Positions 26,265 through 34,368 of a DNA stretch of 64,000 nucleotides are shown in pieces. Position 1 is the first letter of the stretch. Every line of letters begins with the position of its first letter. A model generated the notes under the pieces. That model was given only the letters and a program-made list of their open reading frames with translations, was not told where the DNA came from and searched no databases. A program made the position numbers and the translations under genes. The stretch lies in NCBI RefSeq assembly GCF_013822795.1, contig NZ_PNLB01000013.1, positions 1 through 64,000 of the forward strand. Direction: 5' to 3'. This DNA is from Phenylobacterium sp. GTDB lineage: Bacteria > Pseudomonadota > Alphaproteobacteria > Caulobacterales > Caulobacteraceae.

Positions 26265-26961
26265 ATGGTTGCTCAGACGTTGGTTCCCGCCGCCCAGCTC
26301 GCCGCCGAGGGACGCACGCCGTTCCCGGGCGAGAGCGCGGCCTATCGCGACGCGCGGCGCGCGTTGCTGGCGCAGGAGATCGAATTTCGCAGGCACATGA
26401 CGCGGGTGACCGAGCAGCGCCGCGCGCTGCCGGACGGGCCGGTGATCGAGAGGGATTACCGGTTCAAGGACGCCGACGGCGCCGAGGTCGGATTGGCCGA
26501 CCTGTTCGGCGACAAGGACACGCTGGTCTCGTACTTCTGGATGTACGGGCCGCAGCGCGAGCGCCCCTGCCCGATGTGCACCAACTGGCTGGGCGCGGTG
26601 GCCGGCAACGCCGACGACATCAAGCAGCGCGTGGCCCTGAAAATCTTCGGCCGCAGCCCGGTGGAGCGGCAGATGACCTTCGCCCAGGAGCGCGGCTGGC
26701 GCGGGCTGGAGTTCGTGCAGAGACGCCTATGCCCGCGACCTCGGACTGCTGAACGAGGACGGGAGCGAGAACCCGGCGCTGGTGGTGTTCAAGCGCGAGG
26801 GCGACCAGGTGCGGCTGTTCTGGGCCAGCGAGATGACCCTGGCGATGGCCGATCCGGGGCAGGACCCGCGCGACGCGCCCGACGTGGCGGCGCTGTGGTC
26901 GATCCTCGACCTGACGCCTGAGGGCCGCGGGAGCGACTGGTACCCGAAGCTCAGCTACTGA
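26265..26961 (+). pseudogene. DUF899 thioredoxin-like gene, frameshifted
   Basis: Starts at ATG 26265 with AAAGGAG upstream. The first 150 codons encode a DUF899 protein (thioredoxin-fold family), including DYRFKDADG, LFGDKDTLVSYFWMYGP, CPMCTNWLG and FAQERGWRGLEFVQ. The frame then changes near 26720. The rest (DAYARDLGLLNEDGSENPAL through SDWYPKLSY, stop TGA at 26959) is in another frame, where it gives a normal family C-terminus. One extra or two missing bases at GTGCAGAGACGCC would explain this. It may be a real pseudogene or a sequencing error. Its end overlaps the convergent HAD gene by 11 bases. Confidence 0.8.
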
Positions 26962-27613
26962 GCAGGGCCAGCGCCGCGGCGGCGAGGTCCTGCAGATCAC
27001 CGACCAGGTCGTCGGCGCCGGCGGTCTCGAGCTCGTCCCGGCTGCCGTAGCCCCAGAGCACGCCGAGGGCGCGCACGCCGTTGGCGTGGGCCCCGGCGAC
27101 ATCGTGACGGCGGTCGCCGACCATCACGCAGCGGGCCGGGTCGAGGCCGTGGCGGGCGATGATGTGGGCGATCAGCTCGGGCTTGTGGTCGAGCGCGCCG
27201 CCGGGCTCGGAGCCGTGGATGGCGGCGAAGCGCACCCCGAAGCCGATGTGCGCCAGGATGCGCTCGGCGAATTCGCGGCGCTTGGAGGTCGCCAGGATCA
27301 GCTGGGCGCCCGCGTCGCGCATCGCGTCGAGCGCGGCGGCGACGCCGGGATAGGGATGGCTGGCCAGCAGCCCGCGCGCGCCGTAGTCGGCGCGATAGGC
27401 GGCCACGCACTCGTCGATCCGGTCATCGCCATAGGGGGCCAGCAGCACGTGCACGATGTCCTCGATCGGCGGGCCGATCAGCGCGGCGATGTCGAGGTCG
27501 GGCGCGGGAACATGGCCGAGGGCCGTGAGCGCGGCGCGGCAGCTGGCTTCGATCCCCGGCAGGGAATCGACCAGCGTGCCGTCGAGGTCGAGCAGAATGG
27601 TCGGCTGGGTCAT
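26951..27613 (-). CDS. HAD-superfamily hydrolase, phosphoglycolate-phosphatase-like
   Basis: Cytoplasmic phosphatase of 220 residues with motif I LLDLDGTLVDS (D9 nucleophile, D11), motif II LATSKRREF, and motif III/IV VMVGDRRHDVAGA. The cap domain and overall length match Gph/YqaB-like enzymes that hydrolyse 2-phosphoglycolate or similar small phosphates. It is alone on this strand between the cupin gene and the broken DUF899 gene, whose 3' end it overlaps by 11 bases. Confidence 0.88.
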   Translation of the reverse strand: MTQPTILLDLDGTLVDSLPGIEASCRAALTALGHVPAPDLDIAALIGPPIEDIVHVLLAPYGDDRIDECVAAYRADYGARGLLASHPYPGVAAALDAMRDAGAQLILATSKRREFAERILAHIGFGVRFAAIHGSEPGGALDHKPELIAHIIARHGLDPARCVMVGDRRHDVAGAHANGVRALGVLWGYGSRDELETAGADDLVGDLQDLAAAALALLSS

Positions 27614-27650
27614 GGCCCAGCCTAGCGCGACCTCGGCCGTGAACGGAACT

Positions 27651-28148
27651 CTAGGACGCCCGACGGGCCGCGGCCGCGCCCGGCGAGATGTAGTTGAGCG
27701 GGGCGCCGGTGGCCTTGGCCAGGGCCTTGAACATCTCCTCCAGCGAGCCGGCGTCGGTGATGTTCTGGTAGACGCCGTCGACGAAGTTCACGTTGGCCCC
27801 ATTGACCACCATGAAGCCCTCGGCGGCCTCGGTCGCGTCGGCCGGGACCGTGAAGGTGTGGATCGAGCCGCCCGGTTCGTAGAGGTAGCTGCCGGCGGTC
27901 TGCACGTCGTCCGGATACTCGCGGTAGTTCCACTGGCCCTTGGTAGTGAAGAAGTGAACCGTGCCGGTGTGGAAGTGGGTCGGCAGCACCGTGCCGGGCG
28001 CGAACTTGCCGTACAGCACCCAGACGCCGTTCTCGCGGTCGAGGAACAGCGGGGTCAGGGAGACGCCGTCCATCGAGGGCGGCGGGGCGTCGTTGATGTT
28101 GACCGTCAGCAGCCGGTCCTGGTGGGTGGTGACGTCGGGCAGAGCCAT
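27651..28148 (-). CDS. Cupin-domain protein, 2,4'-dihydroxyacetophenone-dioxygenase-like
   Basis: Single-cupin protein of 165 residues. The first cupin motif HFHTGTVHFFTTKGQW, then a glutamate or tyrosine-rich strand YLYEPGGSIHTFTVP, supply metal-binding histidines. The segment GQWNYREYPDD followed by AGSYLYEPG is typical of the 2,4'-dihydroxyacetophenone dioxygenase group, which cleaves a C-C bond in aryl ketones using iron. The substrate here is unproven. It is 25 bases downstream of the SDR gene on the same strand, so the pair is probably cotranscribed. Confidence 0.78.
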   Translation of the reverse strand: MALPDVTTHQDRLLTVNINDAPPPSMDGVSLTPLFLDRENGVWVLYGKFAPGTVLPTHFHTGTVHFFTTKGQWNYREYPDDVQTAGSYLYEPGGSIHTFTVPADATEAAEGFMVVNGANVNFVDGVYQNITDAGSLEEMFKALAKATGAPLNYISPGAAAARRAS

Positions 28149-28173
28149 GCGCTTACTCCGTAGGTGATGGGGG

Positions 28174-29001
28174 TCAGAGGCCGGTGACGCCGGAGTCGAC
28201 GGCCAGGGTCTGGGCGTTCACGTAGACGCTCTCGCCCGAGAGGAAGAACAGGATCGCGTAGGCGATCTCCCAGCCGGTGGCCTGGCGGCCGAACGGCCCC
28301 TTGGCGCTGGCGCGCTCGGGCCGGCCGGCGGTGGTCAGCCGCCCGAGCGGGGTGTCGACCAGGCCCGGCATGACGGTGTTGACGCGGATGCCGCGGGTCA
28401 GGCCCTCCAGCGCCATGTGCCGCGCCAGGCCGGCCAAGCCCGACTTGCTGGCGTCGTAGGCGACCAGCTGGGAGCCGGCCTTCTTCGCCGCGATCGAGGA
28501 GACGAAGACGATCGAGGCGTCGTCGTCCATGCGGTCGAGGCCGTAACGGCAACACAGCATCGGCCCGCGCAGATTGGTCGCGACGATGTTGTCCCACTCG
28601 GCCAGGTCGAAGGTGCGCAGGCCGGTCTGGCCGAAGATCCCGACATTGAGCACCAGGCCGTCGAGGCCGCCGAGCCCGGCGACCGCCTCGTCGATCATGC
28701 GGCGCACGTCGTCCTCGGAGGTGATGTCGGCCTGGATAGCGAAGGCCGTCCCGCCGTCGCGGGCGATCAGGTCGACGCTCTCCTGGGCGCTGGCCAGGCT
28801 GTAGTCGGCGACCGCGACGGCCGCGCCTTCCAGCGCGCAGAGCATCGAGGTCGCGCGGCCGTTGCCGATCGGGTCGGTGGCCGGGTCGAAGGTCCGCTGG
28901 CCACCGCCGACGACCAGGATCCTGCGGCCGGCGAGACGGCCTCGGCCTGGCGCTTCCCCCAAGGACTCAGCGCTCGGCGGCCGGACGTGCGGCGTGGGCA
29001 T
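28174..29001 (-). CDS. Short-chain dehydrogenase/reductase
   Basis: NAD(P)-dependent oxidoreductase of 275 residues. The cofactor loop is LVVGGGQRTFDPATDPIGNG (29-48), an extended version of the usual TGxxxGIG because of an insertion. The catalytic residues are S168/S169, Y182 and K186 (YDASK). VLNVG at about 117-121 stands where NNAG is normal. It probably oxidises or reduces a hydroxyl/keto group in the catabolic cluster. It diverges from the TetR gene at 29049 across a 14-base perfect palindrome. Confidence 0.88.
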   Translation of the reverse strand: MPTPHVRPPSAESLGEAPGRGRLAGRRILVVGGGQRTFDPATDPIGNGRATSMLCALEGAAVAVADYSLASAQESVDLIARDGGTAFAIQADITSEDDVRRMIDEAVAGLGGLDGLVLNVGIFGQTGLRTFDLAEWDNIVATNLRGPMLCCRYGLDRMDDDASIVFVSSIAAKKAGSQLVAYDASKSGLAGLARHMALEGLTRGIRVNTVMPGLVDTPLGRLTTAGRPERASAKGPFGRQATGWEIAYAILFFLSGESVYVNAQTLAVDSGVTGL

Positions 29002-29021
29002 CGGAACCTCCCATTGACTAA

Positions 29022-29035
29022 CTAACGTTCGTTAG
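29022..29035. promoter_or_regulatory. Perfect palindrome, likely operator for the adjacent TetR regulator
   Basis: CTAACGTTCGTTAG lies 21 bases in front of the SDR start and 14 bases in front of the TetR start, so one bound repressor could block both divergent promoters. TTGACT at 29014-29019 is a possible -35 box for the plus strand. Confidence 0.65.
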
Positions 29036-29048
29036 GCAGAGAAATGGC

Positions 29049-29669
29049 ATGAACGTCGCGCCCGAAGCAAGCTCCCGCGAGCGGATCCTGGAAGCCGCGC
29101 TCGACCTGTTCGCGCGGCAGGGCTTTGCGGCGACCTCGATGCGCCAGATCGGCGCCGCGGTCGGGATGCGCGCGCCGAGCCTCTACAATCACTTCGCCGG
29201 CAAGGATGCGATCCTCTCGGCGCTGATCGACGCGCACGGCCCGGCGAACTCGGCCGGACGGCTGGCCTCGCCGCGCTATCGGGCGCTGGCCGAGGACCCG
29301 GCCGGCTTCTGCCGCCAGTACGCCGCCGACTCGCTGGACCAGTGGCTGGGGCACGACGAGATGCGGTTCATGGAGCTGCTGTCGACCGAGCGCGGCCGGC
29401 TGGATGCGCACCGAGCCCAGTTCGTCGACACCCTGTTCGAGACCGAGGTCGGGATCGCCGCCGACTATTTCCGCGGCTTTGCGCTGCGCGGCCAGATCCA
29501 CGCGCCCGATCCGAAGGAGTGCGCGCGGCTGTTCATGGCCGGCCTGACCTTCGTGCGCATGCAGTTCATCCTGATGCCGCCGGCGCCGGCCGAGCGCGCG
29601 GTCATCGCGCAGGCGCTGGACCGCACCGTCAGCAATTTCCTCGAACTCACCGCCCCGAGGCCGACATGA
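29049..29669 (+). CDS. TetR/AcrR family transcriptional regulator
   Basis: Repressor of 206 residues with an N-terminal HTH: ASSRERILEAALDLFARQGF, then TSMRQIGAAVGMRAPSLYNHF and AGKDAILSAL. The larger C-terminal part is the ligand-binding and dimerisation domain. It is the first gene of a tightly coupled operon (ATGA overlap with the next gene, then another ATGA), and the divergent SDR-cupin pair is likely under the same control through the palindrome at 29022. The inducer is unknown, presumably an intermediate of the pathway. Confidence 0.9.
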   Translation: MNVAPEASSRERILEAALDLFARQGFAATSMRQIGAAVGMRAPSLYNHFAGKDAILSALIDAHGPANSAGRLASPRYRALAEDPAGFCRQYAADSLDQWLGHDEMRFMELLSTERGRLDAHRAQFVDTLFETEVGIAADYFRGFALRGQIHAPDPKECARLFMAGLTFVRMQFILMPPAPAERAVIAQALDRTVSNFLELTAPRPT

Positions 29670-30427
29670 CCGCCCAGCTCTACGCCTTCACCTGCGGCTA
29701 CCTGACCATTCCGCGGTTCTTCATGCTCGACGGCGAGGAGGGGCTGATCACCGTGCCGGTGCCGTCGTACCTGATCGTGCATGAGAAGGGCCGGGCGCTG
29801 TTCGACAGCGGCCTGCACGACGCGACCTTAAGCGACCCGGCCGCCTATGTCGGCGAGACCCTGGCGAAGTATCACGACTTCCACTTCCATCCGGGCGAGG
29901 AGATCGGCGCGCGGCTGCGCTCGATCGGCGTCGATCCGGAAAGCATCGACGTGGTCATCAACTCGCACCTGCACTTCGACCACTGCGGCGGCAACGGCCA
30001 GCTGCGCAACGCCGACATCCTGATCCAGGCCCGCGAGCTGGCGCATGCCCGCCACGTCGAGAGCAGCAACGGCTACCTGACCAGTGACTGGGACACCGGC
30101 CAGAAGCTGCGCGCGGTCGACGGCGAGCACGACGTGTTCGGCGACGGCTCGGTGGTCTGCCTGCCGACCTATGGCCACACGCCGGGCCACCAGTCGCTGC
30201 GGGTGCAGACCGAGATCGGCGGCGAGTTCATCCTGTGCGGCGACGCCTGCTACCTGAAGGACTCGCTGGAGAAGATGCATACGCCCGGCGTGATCGCCGA
30301 CCGTGAGGCGGCGCTGGCGGTGTTCCAGCGGCTGCGCGAGATGCAGGCCCGCGGCGCCCGCATCATGTACGGCCACGACCCCGAATTCTGGAAAACCATT
30401 CCCCAGGCGCCGGTGCGGCTGGGATGA
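29666..30427 (+). CDS. MBL-fold hydrolase, N-acyl-homoserine-lactonase-like
   Basis: Zinc hydrolase of 253 residues. The dinuclear-zinc motif SHLHFDHCGGN (100-110) gives H101, H103, D105 and H106. Later ligands are in GHTPGH and CGDACYL. Together with the N-terminal VPVPSYLIVHEKGRALFDSG they match the AttM/AiiA-type lactonase group that opens homoserine lactones or other small lactones. Here it probably opens a lactone intermediate of the neighbouring catabolic pathway, but quorum quenching is possible. Start and stop overlap its neighbours (ATGA on both sides). Confidence 0.85.
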   Translation: MTAQLYAFTCGYLTIPRFFMLDGEEGLITVPVPSYLIVHEKGRALFDSGLHDATLSDPAAYVGETLAKYHDFHFHPGEEIGARLRSIGVDPESIDVVINSHLHFDHCGGNGQLRNADILIQARELAHARHVESSNGYLTSDWDTGQKLRAVDGEHDVFGDGSVVCLPTYGHTPGHQSLRVQTEIGGEFILCGDACYLKDSLEKMHTPGVIADREAALAVFQRLREMQARGARIMYGHDPEFWKTIPQAPVRLG

Positions 30428-30873
30428 GCAAGAGTGATCAGATGACCGACCTCGCCGAACGCCGCATGCAGACCGTGCGCGACCACATGCGGCTCGAATG
30501 CGAGCTGGACTTCGACGCGGTGATCGCCACGTTCGAGCACCCCCGCTACGAGATCAACGGCCTCGCGCGCGTCTATGACGGCGAGGAGGAGGTGCGCCGG
30601 TACTTCGAGCAGTCGCGCACCCCGTTCCCCGACCAGGGCAACGAGCTGATCAGCATCGCCCATGGCGGCGACACGGTGCACATCGAGATGTACCTGACCG
30701 GCACGCACCTGGGCCCGCTGCGGATCGGCGACAAGGTCGTGCCGCCGACCGGCCGCACGTTCCGCATCCGGATGGCGGCGGCGTTCGAGTTCGCGCCGGG
30801 CAGCGACAAGATCATCTGCGAGCGGCCCTATGTGGACGGCTCGCTGATCGCCAAGGACCTGGGGCTCGTCTGA
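30424..30873 (+). CDS. SnoaL-like (NTF2-fold) protein
   Basis: Cone-shaped alpha+beta-barrel protein of 149 residues. A helix of about 10-35 is followed by FDAVIATFEHPRYEINGLARVYDGEEEVRRYF, as in the SnoaL/ester-cyclase and steroid-isomerase-like group. There are no membrane or signal segments. In catabolic clusters such proteins isomerise, hydrate or cyclise ring intermediates, so it may act with the upstream lactonase-like enzyme, to which it is coupled by a four-base overlap. The reaction is unproven. Confidence 0.8.
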   Translation: MSKSDQMTDLAERRMQTVRDHMRLECELDFDAVIATFEHPRYEINGLARVYDGEEEVRRYFEQSRTPFPDQGNELISIAHGGDTVHIEMYLTGTHLGPLRIGDKVVPPTGRTFRIRMAAAFEFAPGSDKIICERPYVDGSLIAKDLGLV

Positions 30874-30877
30874 GCCC

Positions 30878-31750
30878 CTATTCCCAGGGGTAGAACGGCG
30901 GCATCTGCGAGGCGCGGCCGGCGAACTGCGGTTCGCGCTTCTCGAGGAAGGCGGCGACGCCTTCCTTGCCGTCGCCGATGCTGGCGTAGAACATCGCCAG
31001 GGAGTCGACGCGGTGGGCCTCCAACGGGTGCGGCTGGGCGGGGTTGCGCAGCAACATCTGGCGGGCCAGGGCGACGGCGACGGGCGAGCGGCCGGCGATG
31101 AACTTGCGGGCCAGGGCTTGGGCCTCGCCAACCAGGGTCTCGGGCGTATGGATCGAGCGGGCCAGGCCGCCGCGCAGGGCCTCGGCGCCGTCGAAGATGT
31201 CGGCCGACAACACCCATTCCAGCGCCTGCTGCGGGCCGACCAGGCGCGGCAGGAACCAGCTGGAGCAGGCCTCCGGCACGATGCCGAGCTTGCCGAACAC
31301 GAAGCCGATGCGGGCCTTTTCCGAGACCATGCGGATGTCCATGGCCAGCGTCATGGTCGCGCCGATGCCGACCGCCGCGCCGTTGATCGCGGCGATGACC
31401 GGCTTCTTGCAGTTGTAGATCGCCAGGGTGACGCGCCCGCCGGTGTCGCGCACGCCGTCGCGGATCACCGGGTCGTCCAGCCGATCGCGCATGTCGGCCA
31501 TGGTCGGGGTCTGGCTCTCGTCGAGGCCGAAGACGTTGCCGTCGGCCGAGAGATCCATGCCGGCGCAGAAGGCGCGGCCGGCGCCGGTGACGACGATGGC
31601 GCCGACGCCGTCGTCCTCGCTGGCGCGCTCGAAGGCGGCGATCAGCTCGTGGGCCATCTCGACGGTGAAGGAGTTGAGCTGGTCGGGACGGTTGAGGGTC
31701 AGGGTGAGGACCCGATCCTCCACTTCCCAGAGTAGGGTGTTGTAGGTCAT
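30878..31750 (-). CDS. Enoyl-CoA hydratase/isomerase family protein
   Basis: Crotonase-fold protein of 290 residues from ATG 31750 with GAGGGGAG upstream; longer readings add an unsupported leader. Oxyanion-hole segments are AFCAGMDLS and ITNVSR-like AAVGIGATMTLAMDIRM, followed by ARIGFVFGKLGIVPEACSSW, where the second glutamate of classical hydratases lies near PEA. It hydrates or isomerises enoyl-CoA thioesters in beta-oxidation. It converges on the SnoaL-like gene with a four-base gap. Confidence 0.88.
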   Translation of the reverse strand: MTYNTLLWEVEDRVLTLTLNRPDQLNSFTVEMAHELIAAFERASEDDGVGAIVVTGAGRAFCAGMDLSADGNVFGLDESQTPTMADMRDRLDDPVIRDGVRDTGGRVTLAIYNCKKPVIAAINGAAVGIGATMTLAMDIRMVSEKARIGFVFGKLGIVPEACSSWFLPRLVGPQQALEWVLSADIFDGAEALRGGLARSIHTPETLVGEAQALARKFIAGRSPVAVALARQMLLRNPAQPHPLEAHRVDSLAMFYASIGDGKEGVAAFLEKREPQFAGRASQMPPFYPWE

Positions 31751-31889
31751 CGGCGTCTCCCCTCGTGATCTGCGCGCGCCAGTCAGCACAGCGGCGGGGC
31801 GGCGTCCAGCAGGCGCGGGCGCCTTTCCCAACGCCGGCGCGGCGGGCTATGGCGAGAGCATTGCAGGCAGGCCGGAACGGAGACCTCAG

Positions 31890-32756
31890 ATGAAGCGGCG
31901 CTACAAGGTGGTCGATGCGTTTTCGGCCAGGCCCCTGCTGGGCAATCCGGTGGCCGTGGTGCTGGACGCCGAGGGCCTGGACGGGGACCAGATGCAGGCC
32001 ATCGCCCGCTGGACGAACCTGTCGGAGACGACCTTCGTGCTGCCGCCGACGGACGGGGCCGACTACCGCCTGCGCATCTTCACGCCGGGCAGCGAGCTGC
32101 CGTTCGCCGGCCATCCGACCCTGGGCAGCGCCCACGCCGTCATCGAGGCCGGTCAGGTGACGCCGAAGGCCGGCAAGCTGGTCCAGGCCTGCGGGGTCGG
32201 GCTGGTCGAGATCACCGTCCAGGGCGAGGGCGCCGAGCGCGAGCTGGCCCTGACCCTGCCGCCGGCGCAGATCACGCCGCTGGACGACGCGGACATCGAC
32301 GAGATGGAGGCGGTGCTGGGCCGCCGCGTGCTGCGCGCCCCGGCTCCGGCGGTGATGAACGTCGGCGCAATCTGGGCGGTGGCGCAGCTGGCCGATATCG
32401 ACACCCTGACGGCGCTGACTCCCGACTTCGGCCGCTCGGCGGCGTTGGAGCGGCGGCTGGGGATCACCGGCCTGTCGCTGTTCGCGGTGGACGCCAGCGG
32501 CCGCGACATCGAGACCCGCTCGTTCGCGCCGTCCTGCGGGGTGAACGAGGACCCGGTATGCGGCAGCGGCAACGGCAGCATCGCGGTGTTCCGCCGGCAG
32601 GTCGGTCAACTGGCGCAGGCCGGCTGGAGCTACAGCGCCCAACAGGGCCGCTGCGTCGGCCGCGACGGCGTGGTGCGGCTGAGCGCCGACGCGGCCGGCG
32701 TGCTGCGGGTCGGCGGCCAGTGCGTGACCACCGCAAACGGGACGCTGGAGCTCTAG
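31890..32756 (+). CDS. PhzF family isomerase/epimerase-like protein
   Basis: Cytoplasmic protein of 288 residues made of two diaminopimelate-epimerase-like halves. The start VVDAFSARPLLGNPVAVVLD and NLSETTFV (E46, the conserved acid) identify the PhzF family. The second half has FAGHPTLGSAHAVI and NEDPVCGSGNG. PhzF acts in phenazine synthesis, but most homologues have unknown substrates, and no other phenazine gene is present. It diverges from the enoyl-CoA hydratase gene and is followed by a nitronate monooxygenase. Confidence 0.88.
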   Translation: MKRRYKVVDAFSARPLLGNPVAVVLDAEGLDGDQMQAIARWTNLSETTFVLPPTDGADYRLRIFTPGSELPFAGHPTLGSAHAVIEAGQVTPKAGKLVQACGVGLVEITVQGEGAERELALTLPPAQITPLDDADIDEMEAVLGRRVLRAPAPAVMNVGAIWAVAQLADIDTLTALTPDFGRSAALERRLGITGLSLFAVDASGRDIETRSFAPSCGVNEDPVCGSGNGSIAVFRRQVGQLAQAGWSYSAQQGRCVGRDGVVRLSADAAGVLRVGGQCVTTANGTLEL

Positions 32757-32853
32757 CCACCCTACGCGCCCTGTTGCGACGCGGCGGCCGATAGGCGATG
32801 CAGGCGGGGAAGATGCGCGCCAGGACGCGCCTCGCGAAAAAGGGAACGCCACC

Positions 32854-33831
32854 ATGAAGACGCGCATCACCGAACTGCTCGGCATCCAGCACCCGATCGT
32901 CCAGGGCGGCATGCACTTCGTCGGCTTCGCCGAAATGGCGGCGGCGGTGTCGAACGCCGGCGGGCTCGGCATCATCACCGGCCTGACCCAGGGCACGCCC
33001 GAGAAACTGAAGGCCGAGATCGAGCGCTGCAAGGCGATGACCGACAAGCCGTTCGGCGTGAACCTGACCTTCCTGCCGGCGGTGACGCCGCCCGACTATC
33101 CGGGCTTTGTGAAGGTGATCATCGAGAGCGGGATCAAGGTCGTGGAGACGGCCGGCAACAACCCGGCCAAGTGGCTGCCGATGCTGAAGGAAGCCGGCAT
33201 CGTGGTGATCCACAAGTGCACCTCGGTGCGCCACGCCCTGAAGGCCGAGGCCATCGGCTGCGACGCGGTCAGCGTCGACGGCTTCGAGTGCGGCGGCCAC
33301 CCGGGCGAGGACGACGTGCCGAACTTCATCCTGCTGCCGCGGGCCGGCGAGGAGCTGAAGGTGCCGTTCCTGGCCTCGGGCGGGATGGCCGACGGCCGCA
33401 GCCTCGTCGCGGCCCTGGCCATGGGCGCGGACGGCATGAACATGGGCACCCGCTTCATCGCCACCAAGGAAGCCCCGGTCCACCAGAACGTGAAGGACGC
33501 CCTGGTCGCGGCCAGCGAGCTGGACACCCGCCTGATCATGCGCCCGCTGCGCAACACCGAGCGGGTGCTGGTCAACGCCGGGGTCGAGCGGCTGTTGGAG
33601 AAGGAAAAGGAGCTCGGCGACAAGGTCACCTTCGCCGACATCGCCGCCGAGGTGGCGGGCGTCTATCCGCGCATCCTGGTCAACGGCGAGATGGACGCCG
33701 GCGGCTGGTCGTGCGGCATGGTCGCGGGCCTGATCCACGACGTGCCGAGCGTGCAGGAACTGATCGAACGCACGATGGCCGAGGCCGAGCAGATCATCCG
33801 CGGCCGCCTGGTCGGCCTGCTGGACGCGTAA
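32854..33831 (+). CDS. Nitronate monooxygenase (2-nitropropane dioxygenase family)
   Basis: FMN-dependent oxygenase of 325 residues. TIM-barrel features are QGGMHFVGFAEMAAAVSNAG near the start, GFECGGHPGEDDVPNF for the flavin/active-site loop, SGGMADGRSLVAALAMGADG for phosphate binding, and MGTRFIATKEAPVH. It oxidises nitronates such as propionate-3-nitronate to aldehydes and nitrite, or detoxifies them. Start is ATG 32854 with AAAAAGGGAACG upstream. Its stop is five bases before the repeat unit that contains the DUF559 gene. Confidence 0.88.
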   Translation: MKTRITELLGIQHPIVQGGMHFVGFAEMAAAVSNAGGLGIITGLTQGTPEKLKAEIERCKAMTDKPFGVNLTFLPAVTPPDYPGFVKVIIESGIKVVETAGNNPAKWLPMLKEAGIVVIHKCTSVRHALKAEAIGCDAVSVDGFECGGHPGEDDVPNFILLPRAGEELKVPFLASGGMADGRSLVAALAMGADGMNMGTRFIATKEAPVHQNVKDALVAASELDTRLIMRPLRNTERVLVNAGVERLLEKEKELGDKVTFADIAAEVAGVYPRILVNGEMDAGGWSCGMVAGLIHDVPSVQELIERTMAEAEQIIRGRLVGLLDA

Positions 33832-33835
33832 GGAC

Positions 33836-33956
33836 GGAGTCGTAAGTCCCCCTCACCCGGCTGCGCCGGGAGCTCCCCCAGAGGGGGAGCATCTTGGCGT
33901 CTTGAGATGCTCCCCCTCTGGGGGAGCTGGCGGCCGTCAGGCCGACTGAGGGGGAC
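33836..33956. repeat. Palindromic intergenic repeat, copy R2, upstream of the DUF559 gene
   Basis: It contains a perfect 24-bp inverted repeat (33871-33894 with 33905-33928) built on AGCTCCCCCAGAGGGGGAGC, flanked by a GGAGTCGTAAGTCCCCCTC block and by CGGCCGTCAGGCCGACTGAG. Bases 33836-33899 form a 64-bp direct repeat of 34305-34368 with a single mismatch. The final GAGGGGGAC acts as the Shine-Dalgarno region of the next gene. Confidence 0.85.
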
Positions 33957-33963
33957 TTTGACC

Positions 33964-34314
33964 ATGGAAGCGCCCGAGCGGACACGAAGCCTGGCTCTTG
34001 GTCTCCGCAAAGCGATGAGCCTTCCCGAGGTGTTGCTTTGGAAGGCGATCAAGGGCCGTCGGCTCGACGGACTGCACTTTCGCAAACAGCACCCGATCGG
34101 GCCTTACGTGCTCGACTTCTACTGCGACAGCGCTCGGCTCTGCGTGGAGGTCGATGGCTATAGCCATGGGACCGGGTCGCGTCCGGTTCGAGACGGAAAG
34201 CGCGACGCCTGGGTGGCCGAACAGGGGATCAGGACGCTGAGGATTTCCGCCGAACTCGTGCTCGAGGACGTCGACGAAGCGGTCGCCACGATCCGTCAGG
34301 CGCTGGAGTCGTAA
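33964..34314 (+). CDS. DUF559 (Vsr-like endonuclease fold) protein
   Basis: Small protein of 116 residues starting at ATG 33964. LPEVLLWKAIKGRRLDGLHF then RKQHPIGPYVLDFYC, and LCVEVDGYSHG (the likely D-x-E/x-x-E metal site) match DUF559 of the PD-(D/E)XK/very-short-patch-repair endonuclease fold. Family members are usually single-domain with unknown target. The sequence is compact and complete. Its ribosome-binding region and its last codons (GAGTCGTAA) lie in palindromic repeats that also flank it as 64-bp direct repeats, so the gene and repeats look like one unit. Confidence 0.82.
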   Translation: MEAPERTRSLALGLRKAMSLPEVLLWKAIKGRRLDGLHFRKQHPIGPYVLDFYCDSARLCVEVDGYSHGTGSRPVRDGKRDAWVAEQGIRTLRISAELVLEDVDEAVATIRQALES

Positions 34315-34368
34315 GTCCCCCTCACCCGGCTGCGCCGGGAGCTCCCCCAGCGGGGGAGCATCTTGGCG
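34305..34368. repeat. 64-bp direct repeat, copy R3, after the DUF559 gene
   Basis: It matches 33836-33899 with one difference (AGAGGGGG versus AGCGGGGG). It begins inside the last codons of the DUF559 gene (GGAGTCGTAAG) and ends directly before the stop codon of the convergent TetR gene. Confidence 0.85.

Noticed and set aside
29003..29029. GGAAC...CGTT upstream of the TetR gene at 29049
   Set aside because: The spacer is 18 bases, longer than the 16-17 seen in the other matches, and the CGTT lies inside the palindromic operator.
33871..33928. Palindromic repeats as a CRISPR array
   Set aside because: The copies are dispersed over 50 kb with genes between them and no regular spacers; no cas gene is present.
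33836..34368. DUF559 unit as an IS element
   Set aside because: There is no transposase and no terminal repeat with a target-site duplication; the direct repeats are themselves members of the palindromic family, so I call it a repeat-gene unit only.
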